Assembly (NCBI GenBank): GCA_012934845.2
Contig: WNNJ02000853.1
Location: 143,096 to 207,095, forward strand
DNA from: Pomphorhynchus laevis
Lineage: Eukaryota; Acanthocephala; Palaeacanthocephala; Echinorhynchida; Pomphorhynchidae
Length of the DNA stretch: 64,000 bases
Reading direction: 5' to 3'
In this document: positions 35,866-48,665 of the stretch, in pieces
How positions within the stretch are numbered: the stretch's first letter is position 1
Layout of the letters: every line of letters begins with the position of its first letter
Notes under the pieces: model-generated
The model's database searches: none
What the model saw: the letters and a program-made list of their open reading frames with translations, nothing else
Told to the model about the DNA's origin: nothing
Position numbers and translations under genes: made by a program

Positions 35866-36980
35866 CGTACAAATGGCTTTCTTCGAACCACACGAAAATT
35901 TCTTATTGTCAAGTCCTTTTCACCAGAAGCATTCCTGGTCTTTAGCTCTTCCCAAGCTTGATATCTCATCTTACGATCCTGAATGCTGAGATCCTTAAAG
36001 ATTTTAGTAGTTTGAACTTTTAATTTATACCCTCTGCGTAAGATCTCGTTAACATTGTCGGACGATTTACATACCACTTTCAAAAAGCGTGGACGTTCTT
36101 CATTTTTCTTACCTAACCTGAACAATGATTTCACTAGAAGAGATGAGGCTATAGATTCCTCAGCTGAAGTAAATATTTTTGATAATACTTCCCGAACTCT
36201 ACTCACGTCATGATCAATACATAGCTGCGGCTCCGAAGAGTTAGATTCCGGTATATTAGCAAAGATTACGCACCGATCTCGGTTTTCGCCACGCATTCGC
36301 GCATTAATATCTAGCGGTTGTGCTAATGGTTCTTTATTCTGGCCGTTTCCTGTTTTATGTACGGAAAATTCTCCGACATTTGCAACCATCACTGACGATT
36401 TAGACATTGAATTAATATCCCTAGAATAATCTTTACAGTTGGATCCACCAAGTTTGGAATCAAGTTGCAAATTTTGTTGACCAATACTGGATGAACTTCG
36501 AAAATGACGTCCTTTAATATTCTTCCATACCCGTGTAGAGTGAGTTTGTGGGGTAATATTGGATATTGGATTGATATGATGATTGCTAGTGAAATTTTGC
36601 AATATCACATTCCCTGTTGTACACTGATCCATTATGCAATCGCTTACTTCGAGTCTCTTGTTGTGAACATTTACAATTGACCCACTAGAATGCACAGTTG
36701 AATTTGATAAAACATGAATGCTGTTATTGAATGTATTTCTTAATGCATTTTTGGAATTCATGTTGCACTGGCAATGATTTATATTTTGAATTGCTTTTCT
36801 TAAAACACTTATTTTCTCTTCTAGTGATTGAATGCGCAGGGAAGCGCAAAATCCACACATAAATGACCCACTGGAATTATCATTTGAATCAGTAGCGATT
36901 GTAATCGTTGACCAGCGTCGACAATCATCAGAGTCACACTGTACTTGCTAACTTGTAGATTTAACCTTCTTGTTCTTCAT
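35835..36980 (-). pseudogene. LINE D ORF1, zinc-finger and RRM-like protein, one early stop
   Basis: The start ATG at about 36980 is followed after ten codons by TAG (near 36950), then the frame stays open to 35835. The N-terminal finger reads CDSDDCRRW ... FMCGFC, matching CDSKDCDVW ... FTCGFC in LINE B. A short coiled-coil-like stretch (RIQSLEEKISVLRKAIQ) and a Ser/Asn-rich linker come next. The C-terminal domain RDRCVIFANIPES, DHDVSRVREVLSKIF, SLFRLGKKNEERPRFLKVV, KIFKDLSIQDRK and FRVVRRKPFVRWNP aligns with ORF1 of A. The end overlaps ORF2 by 31 bases. Confidence 0.8.
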
Positions 36981-36995
36981 AACAGTACGAAAACA

Positions 36996-37157
36996 ATTGT
37001 GTATATTAATCTTGTAAGTAGTGTATTCACTTCAGATTTTAAGCTATTTTATGTCTAATGTCGACTGGAATAATTATCTATTCAATGCTGCTGACCATTC
37101 CTTGTACGTTATGTATTTACTTTAGATTGTATGTTTATTAGAAACCAAAAATTTTTT
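36996..37157. other. Spacer upstream of LINE D
   Basis: Includes the likely 5' UTR of LINE D; no other feature seen. Confidence 0.35.
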
Positions 37158-37350
37158 AAGGTCCTTTTTTTTCTTTATAATAAAATAAAAAAATAAGTCG
37201 ATGTTTATTTCGATAACAAGAACTACCGAAAACTTAATAAAAATAAACTTCCTTTTAAGGTCCTTTTTTATCTTTATAATAAAATAAAAAAATAAGTCGA
37301 TGTTTATTTCGATAACAAGAACTACCGAAAACTTAATAAAAAATAAACAT
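37158..37350. repeat. 99-bp tandem duplication
   Basis: Two near-identical copies begin AAGGTCCTTTTTT (37158 and 37257) and contain AGTCGATGTTTATTTCGATA and AACTACCGAAAACTTAATAA. Only one or two differences are visible, so the event is recent. Confidence 0.95.
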
Positions 37351-37559
37351 GCTGTTTTATAATTTGAGTACAAGTTAATATACCTTGAGTGCAAGATAAA
37401 GCCGCAAATGGCTGTTCAGTCTGTTCAGTGTTGATATTTAAATAATAAAAAACAAAAACAAATGAAGTGTAGAATGTAATCAGCCGAATGGGTAGTTCAA
37501 CACTTATTGATTGTTTGAGCTGTCATGAATCCACTTCCTCACTTGAAGTTTAAAATGTG
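37351..37559. other. Spacer
   Basis: Nothing recognised. Confidence 0.35.
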
Positions 37560-39530
37560 AATCGCTGGAGGCACAAGCAATTTCCTAAGGTAGTACATTC
37601 CAAATGTTGATTACACGATGGGAGTGTCTCATTATTCGAGGATTTTTACCAGGTAGAAATTTATAGAGAGTTAGGCGATGTCCACGACAATTTGTAGTTC
37701 TAAACATTATAACATTTGTGGAATATCCTTCAAAGGATTTGACAACTGCCCACATTGTTAAGAGATCAAGATACAGTAGTCTTTGTCTCATTATAGATAA
37801 ACCTAGCAAGGATAACCTGTCTTCATACGAATAAGAATTATGAAAACAAATTCGAGACCTGCGACGAAGCACTGATTCAAGATCGGCGATTTCCTTTAAT
37901 ACTCAAAATGTGGACGAACCAAAGAACAATAAAGGAGTTTAAAGACAGGGATTCATTCTCGAGAAGCAATCTTTGATGCAATACAAGGCTCAAACTGCCT
38001 TACTGCGAGCAAAGTCAGTATTCAAACGTGTTTATAGTGTCTTGTGTATTATTACACTCAAATCCTTTTGTTCCGACACAGTAGTAAGTATCTTTCCTCC
38101 AACGGGGGTAACTATGATTGATCCCAACGCTACCTAACCTCATACATACGCATTTACTTATATTTAACTTCATCTGCGTTGCTTCACTTTATTCATAAAT
38201 GCGGTCGAGGTCGTTCTGTAACAGTTTAGTATCTAGTTTACTATCTCTAGTGCACTATAATTTTATATCATTGGCAAAGGCTAAGAATGGGTTTTGGGAT
38301 ACGTAATAATAAGTCATTTAGAAATGTGATAAAAAGAAGAGGACCCAATACAGTACCCCGAGGGACTCTTCAATTTACATATCTTGTACTGGAAATGTGG
38401 CTCCCTACTCTAACTTTGTAAAAACGTCGGCTAAGGAATTCCCGAACCCAATTGCAGATGGTACAAGGAACACCATAGTGAGATAACAAATTAATTAGAC
38501 ATGAGTGCGGAACTCGATCGAATGCCTCTGAAAAATCTAAAAAGATAACATCAACGCATTTATCTGAGCTAGTCACCTCAGTCCACAATTCACGGACCGA
38601 TAACAGGTTAGTAAGACACAACCGCTTGGAACAAAAATCGTGCTGTGAATTTGTAATAATCCTGTGTTCATCTAAATGATGAAAAATTCTACGGGCAATC
38701 AATCTCTCCAGAAATTTACAGATAGAACTTGTGAAGCTTATAGGTCTATAGTCTGAGCAGGATGACGGTATCGATTTCTTGGGAATTGAGACAATAATTG
38801 CAAACTTCCAGGAATTAGGAACCCAGGAGTTTAAAATACTGTATTGGAAAAGTTTGGCAAGAAATGGAGCAAGACATGAAGACAGAGTTTTTAGAAGGAA
38901 CGGAGAAATGTCATCTGGACCTGTTGAGCTATTGGTATTAAAATTTCTTAAGTACGCCTCAACTTCACTTGAATATATTTTAGAAGTTGTTGGTCGTTGT
39001 GAATCCTTATCTCCAATTAATATAAGTTTTCACAGAATTATCAAACGGAAGATAAAACCCCGAAGCTAGAGCTTCAGCAATTTCAACTTAAATAGTCAAT
39101 ACACTATTCACTGTATTAATAGAATTGATTAGAGAAGGAATAGTTTTATTGCGGCGAAAATATGCTCATAACTGTAAGGCTGTTCAAAAGGCCTTAATCG
39201 CAATAACTGCTGCTAACTCATTCTGATTTCTTAGTTTTAGTTTTGTACATAAGTTTCCTATTGGTCTATAACGAGGAATAAGATTCGAATCTGAACGTGA
39301 CATGCGCCAAAAGTGATTACGAGTTTGCAACATAAGCTTCAGATCTTTATCAAACCAAGCGAAAATTCCGATTGTGAAGAAATTGCACGTGTTGGAGCAA
39401 ATGTTTCTGAAATATTCATTGGATAATCCAAAATCTGATTAAGTAGTTCCTTATCTTCATCTATCACGCGAAGTGGATGAAATTGACTAAAATTTAAAAT
39501 TTCTTCAGTTTTGACCTTCGACCATTGAGG
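37560..39530 (-). mobile_element. LINE F relic, CR1/Jockey-like ORF2
   Basis: The minus strand carries scattered pieces of the RT half of ORF2: RIITNSQHDFCSKRLCLTNLL, VIFLDFSEAFDRVPHSCLIN and FYKVRVGSHISS (38702-38370), and the C terminus SYEDRLSLLGLSIMRQRLLY, RGHRLTLYKF and HSHRVINIWNVLP (37872-37585). Intervening sequence keeps the family pattern in shifting frames, with many breaks. The upstream limit near 39530 is uncertain. It is closest in wording to the G2 relic. Confidence 0.75.
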
Positions 39531-39544
39531 CTAATTTAGTATTA

Positions 39545-39665
39545 AAAATTATATTCAGAAGGCATTCAAAATGTCATGATGTTTAATGCCACTAAAACCA
39601 CATGATACATATTTTGAATATTCGCGCATCCGCCGGAATGGGTTAAAAATTAAATTACCAGCTAA
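39545..39665. repeat. Dispersed repeat, copy 2
   Basis: Same strand as copy 1 at 29309-29425. It directly follows the 5' limit of relic F. Matching stops near GAATGGGTTAAAAATTAAAT, where copy 1 has an analogous but changed sequence. Confidence 0.8.
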
Positions 39666-40359
39666 ATATGTTTTATTATGAGGCTACTCTGTCCGTGTTA
39701 CTTCTTTGAAACTTCTCAAATTGAAAAGATACTATTAAAAATATAAATTTCTTTATTTTTCCATCGTAGCTTAATTGTCTCAAAAGAAAGATATGATTCT
39801 GTTTTATTCCGTCTTCTTATTATAATCGTAGCTTAAATGTCTCAAAAGAAAGATAGGATACCAATTGATTCCGTTTTTTATCATACAACGATTAGAATGT
39901 ATAAGTGTTAAATAAGAATTTATACATTTCTTATAAGATAAATAAGAATTTATTTATAAAGTAATAATTACATTAAGAAGAAATTTGAAAATGGTTAACC
40001 GACAATTAATATACCAGTATTTCTGATAAATTAATTCGAGGAATCAAATTTAAAATGCCTTGATTCAAACTCCTTAATTCCATTAAACAGCAGTAGTATG
40101 CTGAACGATATCTTACCTACATATCCACCAAATCCAAAAAGTATTTTCCACCAAATCTAACCTTTGTATTTCTACACTCCTGTGAAGTTCTTTCCAAACA
40201 CGTCTTAAATGTCGAAATTCATTCTGTCCTGATTGTCTTCTGAATTACTTTTATAAATCATGTTTATAGTATTTACATTCCATTACACAACATATTATAA
40301 GCCTCTAACGAATGAAATAATCCCATATGACTAGAAAGGCTCGATACTATGTTATATTA
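39666..40359. other. Spacer with a short direct duplication
   Basis: TCGTAGCTTAA followed by GTCTCAAAAGAAAGATA occurs twice (about 39764 and 39826). No gene seen. Confidence 0.4.
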
Positions 40360-41180
40360 ACAAAAAGGCGGCGTTTCTCATCCCTAGAATTATCGACCTA
40401 TAAGTTTAACCTCTACATGTGGAAAGCTTATTAAACGTATAATTTTTAGCAAGATTCAAAGATATTTTGATGGGCGTAATATCATTATTCTTACTCAACA
40501 TGGTTTTAACAAAGGTCACTTCACGATGTCCAATATATTATACGCTCATGATGACTTGTATATGAGTATTTATGAATGTACCCCGTAGATGTATCATTTT
40601 GTGATTTTTCAAAGACATTCGATACGGTTTCACACGATTTACTCATCTATAAATTATATTGTTGGCTTAGATGATTGTATTGTTCGTTAGATTATAGCAT
40701 TCTTATACGCTCGCCTCTATTCCGTACGTGTTCATGATATACTGCCTAGTTCTTACTCAATCACATCTGGTTGTCAACAAGGTACCATTTTTGGCCCTAT
40801 TTGGTTTAGCTTATACATAAATGAGCTACCTGGTATTTTATTATCTCCATCACTGCTGTACGCTGACGACTTGAACATCTGGCGCTGTGTCTATTCATCT
40901 TCTAATATTTAGGTTCTCCAACGGAACATATACCGTATGCAGTTGGGCTGGATCGTGTAAGCTGGTAATTAAGATAAGCATATGTACATTCATGCATATT
41001 TCCAAAACAGCTTCCTGTTGATACACGTTGTTGGCTTAACGGTGTCGAAATTAATCGTGTTTTTAGGGATAGTGACCTCGGTGTTTGGCTTATTGTAGGA
41101 ATTCTTAGACGAACTTTTCTGAATGTAGATAGCCAATGTTTGGTTCACTTGTAGTTGGTTGGTACTATTAATTCTTCTCT
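40360..41180 (+). mobile_element. LINE G1 relic, CR1-like RT half
   Basis: Read in shifting frames, the plus strand gives a RT segment: YNYRPISLTS-like start near 40395, LTQHGFNKGHFTMSNILYAH near 40490-40550, CDFSKTFDTVSHDLLIYKL near 40598-40656 and YADDLNIW near 40858. It is 5'-truncated and decayed; many breaks. Confidence 0.65.
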
Positions 41181-41384
41181 ATTGATCACCTAGTTGTTAC
41201 CCAATTACAATTCACCCAGCGCTTAAGTACAAACTATCACAGTCGAGAAAGTAATACGGATATTTATTTATCGCAGCCATTATGCAATAAAGTTTGTATG
41301 GATATATCATTGAGGTGTTAAATCTCATTTTGTATCATATATTGTAATACTTCGAAATACCCTCCATGCAAACCCACGCGCTAT

Positions 41385-43862
41385 TTGTCAGTTGGTTGTT
41401 CTAATCTTCGCAGTTTGATTGCACAAATAGTAGAGTTAAGGCATTATTTACTGTCACACACATACGATGTATTATGTGTCACTGAATTGTGGATCCATCA
41501 ATATATTGTTGATGTTCCTGTTGATATTCCGGGGTATAACATACTTCGAAGCGATAGGAAATCAGGTAAACGTATGGAGAGGTTGCCACTTATGTTCGAA
41601 ATATTTTTTTGATTTATGACGTTTTTAAAGTAAGCGACCTTAATGGTTCCTTTGAAAGTCTCAAATTTCATATCAAATATGAATATATTGGTATTTTGTA
41701 TTGTATATCGATCTCAATCCATATTGTGAACATATTGTCAACTCAAAATCCAATTTACAACCAGTATGCCTCTGTTCACATTTAATTCTCTTAAGAGATT
41801 TTTATCTCCCACGTTCTAATTTAGCGGAGTCTCTATTTCATGATGGAAACGATGTAGAAACAAAAATTTCTGAATTCCTTTCTGATGAGCTTCTGCCAAT
41901 CCAACATGTTCAACAGCCGACTTGTTTTCTCATCGATAGTAGGTTATGTGCTTGATTTGGTATTTACCAAAAGTGTTGATGATATAGTCAGTGTCGATTA
42001 TCTTCCTCCTTTAAGTGGACGTGATCATTGCGTACTTTCCATGCGTACTTACCACACTTCAAATTTTGTCATAAGAAAAAAATGATTTTTAAGCGTAACT
42101 AGTCAAAGGTGAATATAGAACATGTTTTAACTTTCTGTCAGCGCTACCCGCTCTCGTTTTTGACAACAGATAGAGTACCACTTGGAACTATTTACGATTA
42201 TCTTTTGAAATTGTCTGATATAACTACTACAATGCGTGCGATCTCTCTCAAGTAGCCCAACTGTCTGTATGGATTGATCGAGACCTCAATCAGTCTTTTA
42301 ATATTTGAAATCGCCTATGGAAGTTATCCCGCTCACATCCCGAACCCATTACAAGGTATATATGCGTGAAATTTGTGTTCTAGATCAAAGATCCAAAACG
42401 CGATACTATTGAATATGCAATCTTAGCGGGTTAAACCACAATCCAAAATTACTCTGGTCATAGTTCGCCGTAACAAGTAAAAATGGCATTGATGATACTC
42501 TTGCTTCATCATTTTCACATCGAATTCTTCACACTGACCATTCACTTGGTATGACCGTCCAATACTACATAATCCCTATTTTTTCCAATATACGCCGGGG
42601 AAGCCAAAGTTACTCTTGCTCATGTCAATCCGTACAGTGCTTTCGGTCCTGATGATATATCTCCATTTCTACTCAATACTTTATCAGACTATTTGGCCCC
42701 ATTTCTTGTCGATGTCTTTAGAATAGTCTTACCATTAGACGTGCTTCCGACTTGTGAAAATCTGTGTTTATTGTTCCTGTTTCAAAGAAAATCATTGCGA
42801 CTTATAATGATTATAGACCAATAAGCCTAACGAGTTCAATGTGCGAAATTCGTGAAAGATTAGTCGCTCATAAAATTTGGAGTTTTTTAAACACTCATAG
42901 AGTCATAGCGTCTAAACAGCACAGATTTCGTTGCGGTAGACCATGTTTGTCTAATTTACTAACTGCTCGCGAAATGTGGACTGAGGCACTTAGTTTTGGC
43001 AATTAAATTGATGTCATTTTGTCTCATTATAGGGTTTCTTCGTTGCCGTGTAGGTGGATCAGCAATTTCCTTCCAAATAGATTTTTTAGTGTTAGCGTTG
43101 GAAGCAATTTATCCTCTCGAAACGTGTAAATTGTGGAGTTCTGCAGGGTTCTGTACTCGGTCCTCTTTTCTTTATTGTTTACTTTAATGACTTGCTGTTA
43201 AGGATCCAGCACCCTTGCTTGGCTTTTGCGAATGACCTCAAACTTTGGTCTGATAATATCAATGATACATATGGTCGGTCAAGGACGAACCTTGACCGAC
43301 CATGGTACATGACTAACTTGATCGAATACACAAATGGAATGTTTTTACAAGTATGATACTGAACGTTAATAAATGTATCCATATGAAACTAGGAAAAGTA
43401 AACATGTTCGTGAATTTTGATAAGGGGTTCATACACTCGAAGTTGTATCTAAGTGTGGGAATTTAGGTGTAATTTTGCCCAAAAATTGAGAGCTCGCTCA
43501 AATACTGACTTTATTCATGATTAGGCAATAAAAACTATGTATTGCATCAAAAATACGCTTGTTAAACTACGTTCTTTAAGTTTTAAGCGACTATATTGCA
43601 CATTGGCTAGCCCACATATTGTGTATTGTATCCATTATTAGCTTCCTTACGGCTGCCTTTAGTGGGTCAAAGGTTGATTTACCTAGACTTCATTGCGACG
43701 TGGCAGATGGTTAATTCCGTAGTGAGATTTCCTTCTCATCATGTGAAGATTAGTTCGTCAACTCGTAGTGGTCATTCTCTATCATTATATAAATTACCAC
43801 ATGACAAAATCCCAAGCGTGGTGCGACTTTCACATCGGTCCGTAAATGTATGTAATAATACA
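41385..43862 (+). mobile_element. LINE G2 relic, CR1-like ORF2
   Basis: Starts in the endonuclease (SNLRSLIAQIVELRHYLL, VTELWIHQYIVDVPVDIPGY, RSDRKSGK at 41395-41580; GRDHCVLSM near 42018-42045), continues through NDYRPISLTSSMCEI and QHRFRCGRPCLSNLLTAREM (42800-42980) and ends in GHSLSLYKLPHDKIPSVVRL and SHRSVNV (43770-43850). Numerous stops and frameshifts. Its 3' end, with AATAATA at about 43853, meets the 3' end of LINE B2 tail to tail. Confidence 0.75.
43271..43303. repeat. Perfect 14-bp hairpin inside relic G2
   Basis: ATGGTCGGTCAAGG pairs with CCTTGACCGACCAT across the loop ACGAA. It interrupts the region just after the RT active site. Confidence 0.9.
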
Positions 43863-43929
43863 AATTTATTTAATGTGGCAAATGCGTACAAGCTGTACGC
43901 TTACAAGTCCACAAACAAAAATGAGAAAG

Positions 43930-46833
43930 TCAAGCGGCTAAATTGTTAAAATGGGATCGGATTTGTCGTTTGAAGCACTGCAGGGAAGTTGATTGGCGTA
44001 TATGAATGGGCAGATGATTCCACGATAGACAAGCAGCCACCAGGAAGAAGCGGAGTCCAAATGAGGTAGAGTAGTTTGGGACATGTAAAAGAAGGGAATT
44101 ACGGGAACGCAAGGAACAGTAAACAGGACGAGAATTATCAAGAAAAGGAAGGTTGAGAAATAAAGGGGTATGAAAAGTTACAAGGCGGAAAGCAACGATA
44201 AGAAGACGAATTTGAACACGACAATAAATTGTAGGCAAATCGAGAGAAGCAAGATGGTAGGATGTATGATCAAAACGACGAAGACGGAGGAGAATTCGGA
44301 CAGCTGCGTTGACGATGCGTTGTAGGGGAAGAAGATTGGATTTAGGTGGGTTGGAAAATAGACTAAGACAATAATCGAGTCTAGAAAAAAGGAGAGATGA
44401 TATGAGAGTCATACAAGAAGAGAAATCGATCAATCTACGAACTTTACGGAGGTTGCGGAGTATCAAGGTAGATGAGCGTACTTTTGTTCTAACGAAAGGT
44501 TTAAGTGAAAGTCGGTTGTCAAAATGGAAGCCTAGGAAAACGAGATTATCAACGATAGTAAGAATTGTAGAATTTAATGATACGGAGGGAGGTTCGAAGC
44601 CGAGGCGTCGAGGTAGGATCCACATAATTTTGGATTTATCAGGATTCAGAGAAAGGCGAAGGGAAGAAAGATGATTGGAAATTGAGACAAGACAGTCCGA
44701 AGCGGAAACACTAATATCGTGAATACGATAAACAGGTGCATGAACATAGATGAGAATGTCATCAGCATATTGCATAACATGGAAGTTAAATTTATGAGAA
44801 ATCGAAGACAAGTCACCGAGAAGAGAGAAAAGTATAGGGCCTAATACGGTGCATTGTCGAACACCGGACGGAATGGACGAAGGATGAGAGAGAAAAGTTA
44901 GAATATACGCGAAATGTACGGTTTGATAGATATGAAGAAAACCATGATACAGTGGGTAAAGAGAAGCCATAATCATGACGAAGGCGATGGAGAAGAATCG
45001 AGTGATCGACGATGTCAAAAGCAGACGATAGATCAAGAGAAACTATGACACTACATAATTTATGATCGCGCGATATGAGTAAGTCGTTATAAACTTTAAG
45101 ACATGCAATTTCGGTAGAGTAATTAGAGCGAAAAGCGGCTTGGAAGGGAGGAAATAAGTTAGAGCAATAGAGATATGTATTAACTTGCTTAAGAACGAGA
45201 CGCTCAAAGAGTTTAGAGAGGGTTGGGAGAAGTGAAATAGGACGGTACGAAGATGGTAGTGAGGAGTCGAGATATTGCTTTTTGATGAGAGGACGAACAG
45301 TGGCGCATTTCCAGATGGAAGGAAATGTACGGCTACGGATGGACGAGTTGAACAATGTGGTTAGGAAGGGTAAGATAAAGGAGCAGATATTTTTAAGCAA
45401 GTGAGTGGGAATTGGGTCAGAAGGAGAGGTTTTATTAGGTAATGACAGCAGAACCGAAGAAACTTCATCAGACGAAACGGGAAGAAGGTGGAATAGTTCT
45501 AGGAGGGAAGTATTTAAAGATAACAATGGGTACAAGGGGGCTATGGGTAGTAGGAAAAGTAAATTAGATAGCTTAGTTTGTAGATAAGAAGAAAATTCAT
45601 CAGGATTTATATTACAAGGGGTAGATGATCGTGAAAGAATTGAGTTTAAGATTTTCCAATGAGATTTAAAGTTGGAAGATGACTCGAGTTGATTTCGCCA
45701 AAAGAGAGTACGTTTAGTACGTATAAGAATGAGATGTGAACGGCGTTGAGAAAAGTAGGAATCACGAAGATTTGGAGGGAGTGAGTCGGGTGAACGTTTA
45801 AGAAAGCGTTTATACATACGAAAAGAGTGACGGAGTCAACGCTTGGAAAGACTACAGTCAGAATCGAACCAGGGAGCATGGCGCAAGCGCTGAGAATGTC
45901 GAAGTCGACTAGGCAGAAGGTTATTGAGGATCGACGTAAGTTCAGAATCAAACAGAATGCAGAGATCATCGGGAGAGAGATAGTTAAGAGGAAGTGAAAA
46001 GAGTGAAGAATTGAGTAAGGCTGTGCAGAGAACAGGGATATCGAGAAGCTTCCAGGGTCGACTTGGTGTAGATAAAGGTAAAGGCGGAGAAGGAGGATGG
46101 GGACGAGTAAGAGTAAGAGTGACAAGGAAATGATCGGACAAACCAGGATCAGTAATTGACAAGGAGGTATAGTCATTGAAGCAGTTAGGAACAGCAATGA
46201 TGTCGAGAGCACCGCCGAGAATATGAGTTGGGCTTGTTGAAAGTAATTTATAGTTAAAATCAGAAAAAATATTAGTTAAAGTGATAGAGTCAGAGTCAGA
46301 CGGGCGATCAAGACGAATGTTAAAGTCACCGAGAACAAAAGAAGGAGTATAAGACAATGAACAGTGAGACATTAGATCTGCAAGGTCGTTAAAGAAGATA
46401 CGTGATGGGGCAACTGAACCTGGACGGTATACAATCACAAGTTCCAGAGGGAAAGGCGTTGATAATCTGCATATGAGTAATTCGAACGAAGTGTAACGGA
46501 TGTTAACGTTGATTTTACGTAAAGACATTGGTTGACGAGAAATGGCAACAATACCGCCATGGTTAGACGCAGTAGATGTATGAGATGTAATTTGACGAGC
46601 TGATTCAACTAGAGAACAACCAGAGCGACATAGACGACGAATAGCAAGATCGTCGGAGTCAGAGTGCCAGGATTCGGTAATGCAGAGAATATCGATAGAT
46701 AATTGATCGAAGATTTCGAGAAGCATATCAGCTTTAGTAAGAATGGAGCGAGTATTGAATAGACTAAGACAAAAATATGCTTAGGAGCGAGATCGACTAG
46801 CGAAGAAGACAAGGGGGAGAGATGGGACGCCAT
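43930..46833 (-). pseudogene. LINE B2 ORF2: endonuclease plus L2-like reverse transcriptase, broken
   Basis: The endonuclease (46726-45836) has ITESWHSDSDDLAIRRL, NHGGIVAI, FVLGDFNIRLDRPSDSD and LSDHFLVTLTL. The RT (45817-43930, two frames) has SLPSSYRPISLLPTLSKLFE, AAFRSNYSTEIACLKVYNDL, IVSLDLSSAFDIVDHSILLH, GVRQCTVLGPILFSL (a Q-C variant of PQGS), QYADDILIY and the L2-type C terminus SSLLFSRLDYCLSLFSNP, RILLRLRRFDHTSYHL and FKRQIRSHF. Frame changes lie near 46750 and 44850-45030, and a stop near 45836. The downstream part of this ORF is the piece that survives in the truncated tails elsewhere. Confidence 0.85.
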
Positions 46834-48124
46834 CGAATTTTTGGCCTTGTGTGAAGAACGTGAAAATTTCCGTTGATTTTACCTATAGATAAGGATGACT
46901 CGCCGTTTGTTTCACGTCGATGTTTTTCAATGCGAGCTAAATTGAGCTGTGCAATATCAGAAGGGGAGCGGTCAGGAAAGACACGGCAAGTAGATGAAGT
47001 GGTAAGAAGTTTAAAACGTTGGGAGAGTACCGAAGAGGCATGTGAACTATGTCGGAAAACGATTTTTAAGAGTGTAGGACTGAGATGATTGGATTTAGTG
47101 GATTTGTTTAAACGAATAAAGAATACAGGAGCAATATTATTGAAGAGTGATGGGTTATCATCAGGAAGAATGGTTGCTAGGATAGACCTGAAAGCAGATA
47201 CATCATCATCGAGGCGAGATTGTGGAGAAGCAGATTCGGAAAGCTTTAAGTTTGATATGATTATACAGCGATCGCGCGAAGGAAAACGATTTCGTGAAAG
47301 TGGTGGACGGACAGAGCTGGTAGGAGTCGAGGTAGATGAGCAGATAGAAGTGGAAATGACAGGGGTGCTTGATAAAGAATTAATATTGGTTGGAGCAAGT
47401 GTGACAGGAGCGGGGTGTTGAATCGGTTGATCAGAGATGTGACTGGATATGATTTTAAATGAAGGATGTAAATTATTTGGAAGTGCTACGTGATAGGTAG
47501 AGTAAGGAGAATTAAAATAGGTTGGAGCATGAGTGACAGGAATGGAGTGTTGAATCGGTTGATCGGAAATGTTACTGGAAATGATTTTGATGGAAGGGTG
47601 TAAATTATTGAGAGGTGATACAGGGGAGGTCAAGTAAGGAGTACGTGAGGAGAATAAAGATGTTTGAGATTTATTTAGATTGGGGGAGGAATAGGAAAGA
47701 GGAGGTACGAGATGAAAAGCTTTACCGTTAGCATTGTTAGAATGAGAAAGATTAATGGAAGTTTGGTACGTAGTTGAACGAGGAGTGTGTGAGAGAGTAG
47801 GTTCAATAATGGGATTATATGATGCGAAGTCAGGTGTTGATGCAAAGGAAACATCTAAAACAGCATTGGTCTGAGTGGTCGTGTGTGATACAGGAGTAGA
47901 TGAGCAGGATAACTGTAGTAGTCGTACTGATGTACAAAAACCGCAAGTGAAATGTTTACGTTTATACACCGAGTGGTCGGATATTTTAACACGAACAATT
48001 GTCTATACATCGCAATCTTTGGAATCGCATCCAACTTCAAAGCTGGTATAACCATCATTGCATTCCGATGTTTTGAAGATTCTTGATCAGGAACAGGGAT
48101 CTGAGATCGCGCTTTTTTAGGCAT
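46797..48124 (-). pseudogene. LINE B2 ORF1, broken near the N terminus
   Basis: Starts at ATG 48124 (MPKKARSQIPVPDQ). A two-base difference from B1 near 48075 shifts the frame, and a tryptophan codon in the zinc-finger region has become TAG near 47996. From 47969 to 46797 the frame is intact, with the same Ser/Thr-rich linker and C-terminal RCIIISNLKLSES domain as B1. Confidence 0.85.
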
Positions 48125-48174
48125 GAATTTTTGTCGATAGATTGAGCTCAATTCGCGAGCGTAGCGAGCGGAAC

Positions 48175-48665
48175 TGAAATGTGATGTCTAAACGAATTGC
48201 ATGTGCATCCAGCTACTGCAGCTTCAAGCACAAGCTTCGACATTGGCTATTAAATACTGGCGTGGACGCTTCGAGTTATTCTAATCATTAATTTTTCCAT
48301 TTCATGTAAACAGTTAAAAAATAGCTATTTGCGGCTAATAACTTATGAAAATAAATAAAATATATTCTGTCTTATTATTAAGAATGCATTTGATTGAATA
48401 ATGCAATTAATCATTATTCTTTATTTCTGGTACAGGTTGGCGCTCCATATAGCATAAGCGAAAAACGATCTACGATTATAACGACATCATAAAATCATGT
48501 CTAAATTGATATCTATAATTCTTTAATGATATGCATCCTTGACCTTATCATTTACTGTTCTTATACATCACTTTCCTAGAGAAAGCTTCAAAATGATCAA
48601 TGACAAATTGGTGACAGAATATTACAATCTCCAAATTCTACATGCTGTCTATATTTTGTAAATAA
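48175..48665. other. AT-rich spacer
   Basis: Nothing recognised between LINE B2 and the open extension of LINE H. Confidence 0.4.

Larger units (their letters stand above)
32930..36995 (-). mobile_element. LINE D, CR1/Jockey-like, nearly full length
   Basis: Both ORFs are present on the minus strand: ORF1 from about 36980 to 35835 and ORF2 from 35865 to about 32960. The 3' end is an A/T-rich stretch with a polypurine run near 32900-32930 on the plus strand. The ORF1 start codon lies at about 36980 (ATG AAG AAC AAG AAG). A handful of stops and frameshifts make it inactive. Confidence 0.85.
43865..48174 (-). mobile_element. LINE B2, L2-like, full length
   Basis: From the 5' motif CGCTCGCTACGCTCGCG (about 48172) to the 3' stem-loop GCGTAC/GTACGC (43884-43900) and TTTGCCACATTAAATAAATT, this is the most complete copy of family B, about 4.3 kb. 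ORF1 and ORF2 overlap as in B1. It has a few frameshifts and stops and so is inactive. B1 matches it closely over its length. Confidence 0.9.
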
